A stretch of DNA of 36,823 bases from Candidatus Binatota bacterium (GTDB lineage: Bacteria > Desulfobacterota > Binatia > UBA1149 > CAITLU01), in contig JAJRWY010000055.1 in assembly GCA_024276575.1 (NCBI GenBank), positions 1-36,823 of the forward strand. The letters are read 5' to 3'. The position numbers and the translations under genes are program-made. This document shows positions 24,724 to 31,078 of the stretch, one piece after another. The first letter of the stretch is position 1; the number at the start of each line of letters is the position of its first letter. Below the pieces are notes generated by a model. That model ran no database searches and was not told where the DNA came from. It was given only the letters and a program-made list of their open reading frames with translations.

Positions 24724-25389
24724 GTGAACGTCGGAATCGCAAACATAGCATTGATGGTGTTTCCCCTGGTTCTAGCCGTGGTTTGTCACGAATGGGCCCA
24801 CGGCTACGTGGCCGCGAAACTTGGAGACGACACGGCGGCTCGCATGGGCCGGCTCACCTTGAACCCGCTGGCCCATGTGGACGTCATGGGTACGTTGCTG
24901 ATTCCCGGTCTGTTGATTCTCAGCGGTTCTCCGTTCCTGTTCGGATACGCCAAACCCGTGCCGGTAGTATGGCATCGTTTGCGTAATCCGTTGCGCGATA
25001 TGGTCTATGTTGCGGCGGCCGGCCCGGCCATGAACTTTGCGTTGGCGGTCGTGAGCGCCGTGTTGTTTGGAGTGCTGGCTCGCAACGGTGCGGGTCTGCA
25101 CCCTGCGGAGGGTGCAGGAGGTTTCCAGGTGCTCGGACCGCTGTTGATCATGTGCGCGTTCAGCGTGCAGATCAACGTATTGTTAGGGGTCTTCAATCTG
25201 ATTCCTATCCCGCCGCTTGACGGTGGACGTGTAGCGGTCGGACTGTTGCCGCGCGGCGTTGCGGGGCCGTTGGCCCGCTCGGAGCCCTACGGTTTCATAA
25301 TCCTGGTAGTAATGCTGATGACCGGTACGGTGAGTGCCCTCATCGGGCCGGTCATCTACGGTATCTACCGTCTACTCGGAGTGCTTTGA
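24724..25389 (+). CDS. Site-2 protease family (M50) integral membrane protease
   Basis: This 221-residue hydrophobic protein has the zinc-binding HEWAH (residues 22-26) inside the first membrane segment, further membrane segments around AAAGPAMNFALAVVSAVLFG, and the second metal motif NLIPIPPLDGGRV. There is no PDZ domain, which places it with the short YwhC-like M50 proteins rather than RseP. The substrate is unknown. It sits between xerD and trpS; the M50-trpS-scpA-scpB order is common in deltaproteobacteria and some Firmicutes. The start is GTG 24724. Confidence 0.92.
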   Translation: MNVGIANIALMVFPLVLAVVCHEWAHGYVAAKLGDDTAARMGRLTLNPLAHVDVMGTLLIPGLLILSGSPFLFGYAKPVPVVWHRLRNPLRDMVYVAAAGPAMNFALAVVSAVLFGVLARNGAGLHPAEGAGGFQVLGPLLIMCAFSVQINVLLGVFNLIPIPPLDGGRVAVGLLPRGVAGPLARSEPYGFIILVVMLMTGTVSALIGPVIYGIYRLLGVL

Positions 25390-25449
25390 AGCGGGTTGCC
25401 GGAGAATGCGGGTGAACAGAGGACAGGCCTCAAAGTCGAGTTGGGCGTT

Positions 25450-26442
25450 GTGAGTAGCAAACTTTGCAAAGTGGTGGTTTCAGGAACACGGCCGACCGGA
25501 GCTTTGCACCTCGGGCATCTCAACGGTGCATTGAAGAACTGGGTGAAGCTTCAAGACGAGGCTCGGTGCTATTTCTTTATTGCGGACTGGCACGCGTTGA
25601 CTACCGAATACGCGGATACTGCGGGTATGTCGGCGAGCATCGAGCCCTTGGTGCTCGACTGGCTGGCGGTGGGCCTTGACCCAGAGCGCAGTGTGATCTT
25701 TCGCCAGTCGGAGATCCCCGAACACGCCGAACTGCATTTGATGTTTTCTATGATTATCCCTGTGCCTTGGTTGGAGCGGGTTCCCACTTATAAAGAGCAG
25801 CAAGCGCAGCTGCAGGGGCGGGATCTGTCGACCTACGGCTTCCTCGGTTATCCGCTACTACAGGCTGCCGACATCCTTATTTACAAGGCGCTCGGCGTGC
25901 CGGTCGGCGAGGACCAGTTGCCTCATGTAGAATTGACCCGCGAAGTGGCAAGGCGTTTCAACCGGCTTTACGGAGAGGTGTTTCCGGAACCGAAGGGCTT
26001 GGTTGTCGATGGTGCCAGAGTACCGGGCACCGACGGCCGTAAGATGAGCAAGAGCTATGGCAATGCGGTTGCTCTCAGCGATGATGCCGGCACGGTCTAT
26101 GAAAAGCTTGCCCGTATGGTTACGGATACCAGGCGTGTGCGTCGCAGCGACCCCGGCGACCCTGCCGACTGTCCGGTATTCAAGCTTCACGAGATATACT
26201 CCAGTGAGGAGGAACGAGCTGAAGTCAGCGCCGGTTGCCGCAGTGCCGGCATTGGCTGCCTGGATTGTAAGAAGGTGATGATCAAGCACGTGGTGGAGGA
26301 GTTGGAAGCCATACAGGAGCGGCGAGCCCGTTTCGCCTCGAATCCGGCTACGGTTTCCGAAATTCTCGAAGCGGGTCGCGAACGCGCCCGGAAAGTCGCG
26401 TCGGCCACGGTGTCCGAAGCCAAAGCGGCGATGGGCCTGTGA
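25450..26442 (+). CDS. trpS: Tryptophanyl-tRNA synthetase with a probable iron-sulfur cysteine motif
   Basis: This class I synthetase charges tRNA-Trp. The HIGH-like motif is in LHLGHLNGAL and the KMSKS motif in RKMSKSYGN. From this start the protein is 330 residues, the usual length. The open frame extends to a TTG at 25396, but GTG 25450 places the VVSGTRPTG strand where family members have it; both have poor ribosome sites. In the anticodon-binding region the cysteines C241-x21-C263-x6-C270-x2-C273 nearly match the C-x22-C-x6-C-x2-C motif that binds a 4Fe-4S cluster in Thermotoga maritima TrpRS. The gene lies between the M50 protease and scpA. Confidence 0.94.
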   Translation: MSSKLCKVVVSGTRPTGALHLGHLNGALKNWVKLQDEARCYFFIADWHALTTEYADTAGMSASIEPLVLDWLAVGLDPERSVIFRQSEIPEHAELHLMFSMIIPVPWLERVPTYKEQQAQLQGRDLSTYGFLGYPLLQAADILIYKALGVPVGEDQLPHVELTREVARRFNRLYGEVFPEPKGLVVDGARVPGTDGRKMSKSYGNAVALSDDAGTVYEKLARMVTDTRRVRRSDPGDPADCPVFKLHEIYSSEEERAEVSAGCRSAGIGCLDCKKVMIKHVVEELEAIQERRARFASNPATVSEILEAGRERARKVASATVSEAKAAMGL

Positions 26443-26460
26443 GGGAGTGGCGGTGGTTCG

Positions 26461-27276
26461 GTGGTGAGCACGGATTACACGGTCAAACTCGATGCTTTCG
26501 AAGGGCCGCTCGATTTATTACTGCACTTGGTGCGTAGTAATGAAGTCGATATTTACCATCTTCCCATAGCGGAAATCACCGACCAGTACCTGTCATACTT
26601 GAGCATGTTCGAGGAACTCAACTTGAACGTAGCCGGCGAGTATTTAGTGATGGCCGCGTCGCTGATGTACATGAAGTCGCGCCTATTGTTGCCGGCGGAT
26701 GAAGAGGAAGAGGGAGAAGAGGAGGACGGGGTCGAAGATCTTGTCCGCCAACTGGCGGAATACGAAATTTATCGGGACAGTGCGCAGCAGCTCAGAGACC
26801 GTGCGTTGCTTGACCGTGATGTGTTCCGGCGTCCTCCGAGTCCGCCGCAGGACGTCGGTTCGCATCATAAGGAGCTACGCCCGGTCGAGCTAGCCGATCT
26901 TTTTGAAGCGTTACGCAAAGTTTTGGCGCGGGCCGCCGCTCGCATGCCTCACGACGTGGGTGGCGAGGACTACAGTGTGGCCGACGCCGTCCACAGCCTC
27001 GTGGCAAAGCTACGCCAGCAGGGGCGGGTCGAATTTTCCACGCTTTTCAAGACTGAAAGCCCCCGGGGTTTCATCGTCGCAACCTTTCTCGGGCTTCTGG
27101 AATTACTCAAGCTCGGTTCTTTGCAGGCGGAGCAGCGGGAGATCGGCGGCCCCATCATGGTTCGTCTCATCGATCCGGACATAGAAAGCACGGTCGAGAG
27201 CCTTACTGAAACCTATTGTGTCGGTGCCGCGGCAAGAGCGGATGCCGTAGCCGTCGGAGGCGATAGCGATGAGTGA
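26461..27276 (+). CDS. scpA: Segregation and condensation protein A
   Basis: ScpA is the kleisin of the SMC-ScpAB condensin, which compacts and segregates chromosomes. Its 271 residues start with the typical FEGPLDLLLHLVRSNEVDIY segment near residue 13, then ITDQYLSYL and MAASLMYMKSRLLLP. An acidic Glu-rich linker follows (about residues 80-92). The C-terminal winged helix includes VEFSTLFK and ATFLGLLELLKLG. The start is GTG 26461. It overlaps scpB by 8 bases, and the trpS stop is 18 bases upstream, so all three are probably one operon. No smc gene is in the window. Confidence 0.95.
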   Translation: MVSTDYTVKLDAFEGPLDLLLHLVRSNEVDIYHLPIAEITDQYLSYLSMFEELNLNVAGEYLVMAASLMYMKSRLLLPADEEEEGEEEDGVEDLVRQLAEYEIYRDSAQQLRDRALLDRDVFRRPPSPPQDVGSHHKELRPVELADLFEALRKVLARAAARMPHDVGGEDYSVADAVHSLVAKLRQQGRVEFSTLFKTESPRGFIVATFLGLLELLKLGSLQAEQREIGGPIMVRLIDPDIESTVESLTETYCVGAAARADAVAVGGDSDE

Positions 27277-28174
27277 CGAGCAAACGCCGGAGCAGCGTCT
27301 GAACCACAAAAACGCGGAGGAGGACCTGCAGGAGCGTGCGTCTGAATTGCCCTGCGAGGCTGTGGCAGGAACGGCCGTGGCGTCGGGCGAAGCTGGAGAA
27401 GGCCGGTCGGCGGATCAACACAGCAGCGGCGATGAATCCGGCGGCGGAGGGCTATGGCCTACGGATCGGATGAAGCCGGTCTTGGAAGCGTTGCTATTCG
27501 CTTCGGGCGACCCGTTGCCGGTTCGCAAGGTTTGCGAGATTCTCGAGAATGCGGTTCCTGCCGAGGTCAAAGCGACTTTGGCCGAGTTGGACAAAGAATT
27601 GCTTACGCATGGGATACGCTTGGCCGAGGTCGCCGGCGGTTGGCAGCTGCGCACGGCCCCCGAATTCCATGGCTACGTACGTAAACTGTTTCCGCAACGG
27701 CCGGCGAGGTTGACTCGAGCCGCGATGGAGACACTAACCATCGTAGCCTACAAGCAGCCGGCTACCCGCGCGGACGTTGAGGCCGTTCGGGGGGTTGATA
27801 GCGGTGCTGTGATGGAGACCCTGGTCGAGCGCCGTTTACTCAAAGTGATTGGCCGCAAAGACGTCCCGGGCCGTCCCTTGGTTTACGCGACCAGTAAGAA
27901 CTTTCTCGAGTTCGTAGGGCTGAAGTCATTGCGTGATTTGCCGACCCTTCCCGAACTTGGCGATGACGTAGCCGGCATGGCTTCGGCGAGCGGTTTCGAC
28001 GATATTGGCGCCGATGATGCGGCGATATTGCCGCTGGAGGGCGATGGAGGTGAAACGCAGCAAGAGTCCGGGCCGCAAGATCGAGGCGAAGCCGGGCCGC
28101 CGGACGAAGAAGGCTCCGAGCCACAAAACCAAGACGGTAACGGGCGGCAAAGCCGGGAAGGCTCCGGGCCGTAA
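27269..28174 (+). CDS. scpB: Segregation and condensation protein B
   Basis: ScpB dimers bind ScpA and complete the SMC complex. A hydrophilic N-terminal extension (about residues 1-62) precedes the core, which begins at MKPVLEALLFASGDPL and contains ETLTIVAYKQPATRADVEAVRGVDS and GRPLVYATSKNFLEF, as in the family. Beyond about residue 220 a long acidic Gly/Gln/Glu-rich tail follows, so the protein is 301 residues, larger than the common 180-200. The last 125 bases of the gene also encode the start of the pseudouridine synthase in another frame. Confidence 0.94.
   Translation: MSDEQTPEQRLNHKNAEEDLQERASELPCEAVAGTAVASGEAGEGRSADQHSSGDESGGGGLWPTDRMKPVLEALLFASGDPLPVRKVCEILENAVPAEVKATLAELDKELLTHGIRLAEVAGGWQLRTAPEFHGYVRKLFPQRPARLTRAAMETLTIVAYKQPATRADVEAVRGVDSGAVMETLVERRLLKVIGRKDVPGRPLVYATSKNFLEFVGLKSLRDLPTLPELGDDVAGMASASGFDDIGADDAAILPLEGDGGETQQESGPQDRGEAGPPDEEGSEPQNQDGNGRQSREGSGP
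28036..28041 (+). promoter_or_regulatory. Ribosome binding site of the pseudouridine synthase, inside scpB
   Basis: GGAGGG lies 8 bases before GTG 28050, an ideal distance, whereas it is only 2 bases before the in-frame ATG 28044. It supports a start inside the scpB coding region. Confidence 0.6.
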
Positions 28175-29141
28175 GACCAAGAAGCCGGCGGCCGGCAAGG
28201 TTCCGAGCCCCCAGGCCAAGACGCGGGCGGCCGGCAAAGCCGGGAAGTCAGGGGTAGGCAGGGTCGCGACGAGGCCGGGTGGCGAGAGCAAGACTGAGCG
28301 GGGATCTAAGCTTGGCACGAAGGCACAAGGGCGGGCCAGGCCGCTAGGGTCTCGGAAGGTCGCGGCCAAGGTGGTGGCGAGATCGCGAGGCGAAGCTGCG
28401 CCACCGCGACAGCAAGAGGGCGTTCGTCTGCAGTTGCTGATCGCGCGCGCCGGCCTAGCGTCGCGACGTGAGGCCGAGCGTATGATTTCTGCCGGAGAAG
28501 TCTGTGTGAACGGCCGTGTGGTTACCGAGTTGGGTAGCCGCGCCCGGCCGGGACGGGACCACGTCAAAGTCAGGGGACGATTGCTTGGCCAAGCGCGCTT
28601 TCGCGAGTATTGCCTGCTCAATAAGCCGGTCGGATGTGTAAGCACCATGAAAGATCCCCAAGGGCGTCTTTGCGTTGGCGACATCGCCTCCGGTCTCGGC
28701 GTTGCCGTGTATCCGGTCGGCCGCCTCGATTACAACAGCAGCGGCCTGTTGCTCCTTACCAATGACGGCGAACTTGCCGAGCGTCTGATGCATCCGCGCT
28801 ATGAGATAGAGAAAGTCTATAAGGTCAAGGTCGACAGGACACCGGGGTCGGCGGAACTGCGCCGTTTGCGCCAGGGCTTGAAGCTGGCCGACGGCAAGAC
28901 CAAGCCCGCCTATGTGGCCCCCTACAAGAAATCGGGGAACAAGGCTTGGGTGGAATTCCGTATCAGCGAAGGGCGTAATCGACAGGTCCGGCGCATGTGC
29001 GAGGCGGTGGGTCTGAACGTGGAGAAGTTGCGGCGCACTGCTCTGGGTCCGTTGCGCTTGGGCAGGCTTGCGGGAGGTGGGCTCCGCAGGCTCGGAACCG
29101 AGGAAATAGCCGAACTCCGCCATGCAGTAGGGCTTGACTGA
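28050..29141 (+). CDS. rluB: RsuA/RluB-family 23S/16S rRNA pseudouridine synthase with long basic N-terminal tail
   Basis: The enzyme isomerises uridine in rRNA. The 363-residue form has a Lys/Arg/Ala/Gly-rich tail of about 125 residues, an S4 RNA-binding domain (LLIARAGLASRREAERMI) and the catalytic domain. That domain has catalytic D227 in GRLDYNSSG, LLLLTNDG and EGRNRQVRRM. The family places it with RsuA, RluB, RluE and RluF; after scpB it is usually RluB. With GTG 28050 it overlaps scpB by 125 bases. No in-frame ATG, GTG or TTG was found from there to GTGs at 28371 and 28374, which would give a tail-less protein and are the main alternative. A 15-base direct repeat (28146-28160 and 28233-28247) encodes a repeated GKAGK in the tail. 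Confidence 0.88.
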   Translation: MKRSKSPGRKIEAKPGRRTKKAPSHKTKTVTGGKAGKAPGRKTKKPAAGKVPSPQAKTRAAGKAGKSGVGRVATRPGGESKTERGSKLGTKAQGRARPLGSRKVAAKVVARSRGEAAPPRQQEGVRLQLLIARAGLASRREAERMISAGEVCVNGRVVTELGSRARPGRDHVKVRGRLLGQARFREYCLLNKPVGCVSTMKDPQGRLCVGDIASGLGVAVYPVGRLDYNSSGLLLLTNDGELAERLMHPRYEIEKVYKVKVDRTPGSAELRRLRQGLKLADGKTKPAYVAPYKKSGNKAWVEFRISEGRNRQVRRMCEAVGLNVEKLRRTALGPLRLGRLAGGGLRRLGTEEIAELRHAVGLD

Positions 29142-29256
29142 GAGGTGCTGGGAAACAGAGGTGTCTCTGGGCGGTCGATGGCCGAGACTGCTGGTGTCTG
29201 GATGCAAACCGTGCGCTGCGGTTGCCTGGGGTCGGGCTAATGGGGGCCAGGCTAAT

Positions 29257-29285
29257 TTGACAACGCTATCGGGCGTTTGTACAAA
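29257..29285 (+). promoter_or_regulatory. Sigma-70 promoter of the initiator tRNA gene
   Basis: A perfect -35 TTGACA (29257-29262), a 17-base spacer and a -10 TACAAA (29280-29285) precede the tRNA. The bases after the -10 are CCGCG then CGCGGGG, a GC-rich discriminator of the type found at stringently controlled stable-RNA promoters. The expected transcription start falls at or within one or two bases of the mature tRNA 5' end. Confidence 0.75.
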
Positions 29286-29290
29286 CCGCG

Positions 29291-29367
29291 CGCGGGGTGG
29301 AGCAGTCTGGTAGCTCGGCGGGCTCATAACCCGCAGGTCGGAGGTTCAAATCCTCCCCCCGCACCCA
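29291..29367 (+). tRNA. Initiator tRNA-fMet (anticodon CAT), CCA encoded
   Basis: A full 77-base cloverleaf folds: acceptor CGCGGGG with CCCCGCA, D arm GAGC/GCTC, anticodon stem GCGGG/CCCGC with loop CTCATAA (CAT at 29325-29327), T arm GGAGG/CCTCC with TTCAAAT, then discriminator C and encoded CCA. The first base C1 faces A72 unpaired, and three G-C pairs stack under the anticodon loop; both are identity features of initiator tRNA. The sequence is very close to Escherichia coli tRNA-fMet. No T-run terminator was seen downstream. Confidence 0.96.
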
Positions 29368-29561
29368 AAGACTCCGCTGCACCGCGTATCGCCGCTCTCT
29401 CACTGTGCCGCCCCTAGCCGGCGGTCCAGCCGGCGGAACAAAGCGAGGCTCATAAACTCAGGCCGGTCGAGATCGGCGGCGTGGGGGCAGCAGGCGAGAC
29501 TGCTCATGGGGCAGACGATTTTGCTGACTCGGACAAAAGGCGCCGGGCGGCTGTTCTGTAG

Positions 29562-29591
29562 TGGACAGGTCCGCTATGGTCAGGGCATAAT
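29562..29591 (+). promoter_or_regulatory. Probable sigma-70 promoter of the DUF1329 gene
   Basis: TGGACA (29562-29567, 5 of 6 to the -35 consensus), an 18-base spacer and CATAAT (29586-29591, 5 of 6 to the -10 consensus) lie about 130 bases before ATG 29719. Confidence 0.45.
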
Positions 29592-29704
29592 CAGGCTTCA
29601 CTGTGTGAGCGTGGACTTGTCGAAGCCGGACAATAACGAAGTCTGTGGCAGGGGGGGTTTCTTGGCCGGTGTCGGCGCGAGGATGCGAGCCGCAACGATC
29701 GATA

Positions 29705-29710
29705 GGGAGG
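29705..29710 (+). promoter_or_regulatory. Ribosome binding site of the DUF1329 gene
   Basis: GGGAGG is 8 bases before ATG 29719. It selects the start that exposes a signal peptide. Confidence 0.8.
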
Positions 29711-29718
29711 ACTTTCGC

Positions 29719-31002
29719 ATGAGAGCGACTCGGTTGCTTTTGACAGTATTTACACTCGGCCTTATTGCCTCTCTGGCGGGGCCGCTTGCCGCAACGGCGG
29801 AGCAAAATCCGCCGGTGGGCACCGTTATCGATGCCAGCAATGTGGAGCAATACAAGGAGTTCTTCGGCCCCGCGATGTTGTGGTCGATAGATCGCGGCGT
29901 CAAGGTCAAGGTTGGCCCCTACACCAAACTCGAGCATCCCAAGCCGGTGCGTGAGGCGACCGAGAAGTACTCGGGGCAGGTGAAGCTAGCGGAAGACGGC
30001 AACCATGTGATCGACTATGTTGCGGGCCTGCCCTTTCCGACTGTAGATGCTAGCGATCCCAGGGTGGCCGTGAAGCTGATGTTCAACTACGAAGCTGCGG
30101 CAGAAACCGATGATCTCGACTTGCGTAATTTCGATTGTGATACCGGCGCGGTCGGGCAAGACGGCGATCCGGTCCGCGTAGAGCGCCATTTCCTGATTGA
30201 TCACTTCCGCCGCCTCTATTTTACCGGTCGCCTAGAGGTGGATCCGCGGCCTGCGATTGTTCCCAATCGTGATGGTGTGCGTTTCAAGGAAGCCATGTAT
30301 CCGTTGATCGAACCTTTCGACCTCAAGGGTACGGGATTTACTTTCAACCGCTACCTTGACCACACCCGGCAGGATGATTCCTGGCTTTACCTACCGCAGT
30401 TGCGGCGCGTACGGCGCCTGTCTTCGGCACAGCGTTCCGATGCTTTGTTCGGCCAAGACACCGACCAGGACAGCTACGGCGGCTATGCCGGCAACATAGC
30501 GTGGATGGACTGGCGCTTCCTCGGCGAAAAAACGGTACTTGCTTCGTTCAGTGCCGAGCACATGCCGGTGGTTTGGGGAGAGCCCTCGGGAGATTTCATG
30601 CACGGCGACGTGTGGGAGCCCCGGGATTGTTGGGTCGTCGAGGGTATCTCGAGGTTGCCGCAGTATGCGTACTCCAAACGCGTTATCTATCTCGATAAAG
30701 AAACCGCGTTCATCGCCTACTCTGACATTTATGACACGGCCGGTGAGTTGTGGAAGATGTGGCTGAACGAGTTCATGGTCAAAACCAAACCGATTCCGGA
30801 TGCGCCATATGTTGCACCGTATCCGCGGCGTTTTTTCCCGTCGATCACCATGGTCGACATACAACTCGAGCACGCCACATTCTGTTCGCTGCCCAGCCAT
30901 CGCTTTCCCGGAGAGCAGGGTTGGTACATCAACGTGGGTGATGAGGAAGGCACGGTCGAGGATTTCTTCGAACTCAGTGCTATTATTTCAGCGGGGCGTT
31001 GA
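29719..31002 (+). CDS. DUF1329 family secreted protein
   Basis: This 427-residue protein has a clear Sec signal peptide (basic MRATR, hydrophobic 6-24, probable cleavage after A27 in ATA-EQ). The mature part shows DUF1329-type features: FNRYLDHTRQDDSWLYLPQLRRVRR in the middle, DSYGGYAGN, and DCWVVEG with YSKRVIYLDKET. DUF1329 proteins are periplasmic or outer-membrane-associated and related to the lipoprotein-carrier fold. They often accompany RND-type exporters and hydrophobic-compound degradation genes, but their molecular role is not established. Here it stands alone with its own promoter, converging with the solenoid gene. Confidence 0.88.
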   Translation: MRATRLLLTVFTLGLIASLAGPLAATAEQNPPVGTVIDASNVEQYKEFFGPAMLWSIDRGVKVKVGPYTKLEHPKPVREATEKYSGQVKLAEDGNHVIDYVAGLPFPTVDASDPRVAVKLMFNYEAAAETDDLDLRNFDCDTGAVGQDGDPVRVERHFLIDHFRRLYFTGRLEVDPRPAIVPNRDGVRFKEAMYPLIEPFDLKGTGFTFNRYLDHTRQDDSWLYLPQLRRVRRLSSAQRSDALFGQDTDQDSYGGYAGNIAWMDWRFLGEKTVLASFSAEHMPVVWGEPSGDFMHGDVWEPRDCWVVEGISRLPQYAYSKRVIYLDKETAFIAYSDIYDTAGELWKMWLNEFMVKTKPIPDAPYVAPYPRRFFPSITMVDIQLEHATFCSLPSHRFPGEQGWYINVGDEEGTVEDFFELSAIISAGR

Positions 31003-31044
31003 TCGCTTAGCTGCGTCTATACAGTAATCAGAGACTGAAGCGTG

Positions 31045-31078
31045 CGAGCCGCTTCCCGTTTAATCGGGGAGCGGCTCG
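31045..31078. terminator. Bidirectional hairpin between convergent genes
   Basis: CGAGCCGCTTCCC (31045-31057) pairs with GGGGAGCGGCTCG (31066-31078), a 13-bp stem with one G-T pair and an 8-base loop. It lies 43 bases after the DUF1329 stop, and the solenoid gene's stop codon (31060-31062) is inside the loop. T-runs are weak on both strands, so it is a probable rather than classical intrinsic terminator. Confidence 0.6.

Larger units (their letters stand above)
29368..29718. other. Intergenic region between tRNA-fMet and the DUF1329 gene
   Basis: This 351-base stretch has no convincing gene. It contains CCGCC/GGCGG (29408-29412 and 29420-29424) and a direct repeat GCCGGCGG, which may form a GC hairpin after the tRNA without a T-run. 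It also contains a promoter candidate at 29562-29591. An open frame runs in from 29506 in phase with the downstream gene, but the signal peptide and ribosome site place the real start at 29719. Confidence 0.6.

Noticed and set aside
29506-29718. N-terminal extension of the DUF1329 protein
   Set aside because: It would bury the signal peptide, and GGGAGG marks the start at 29719.
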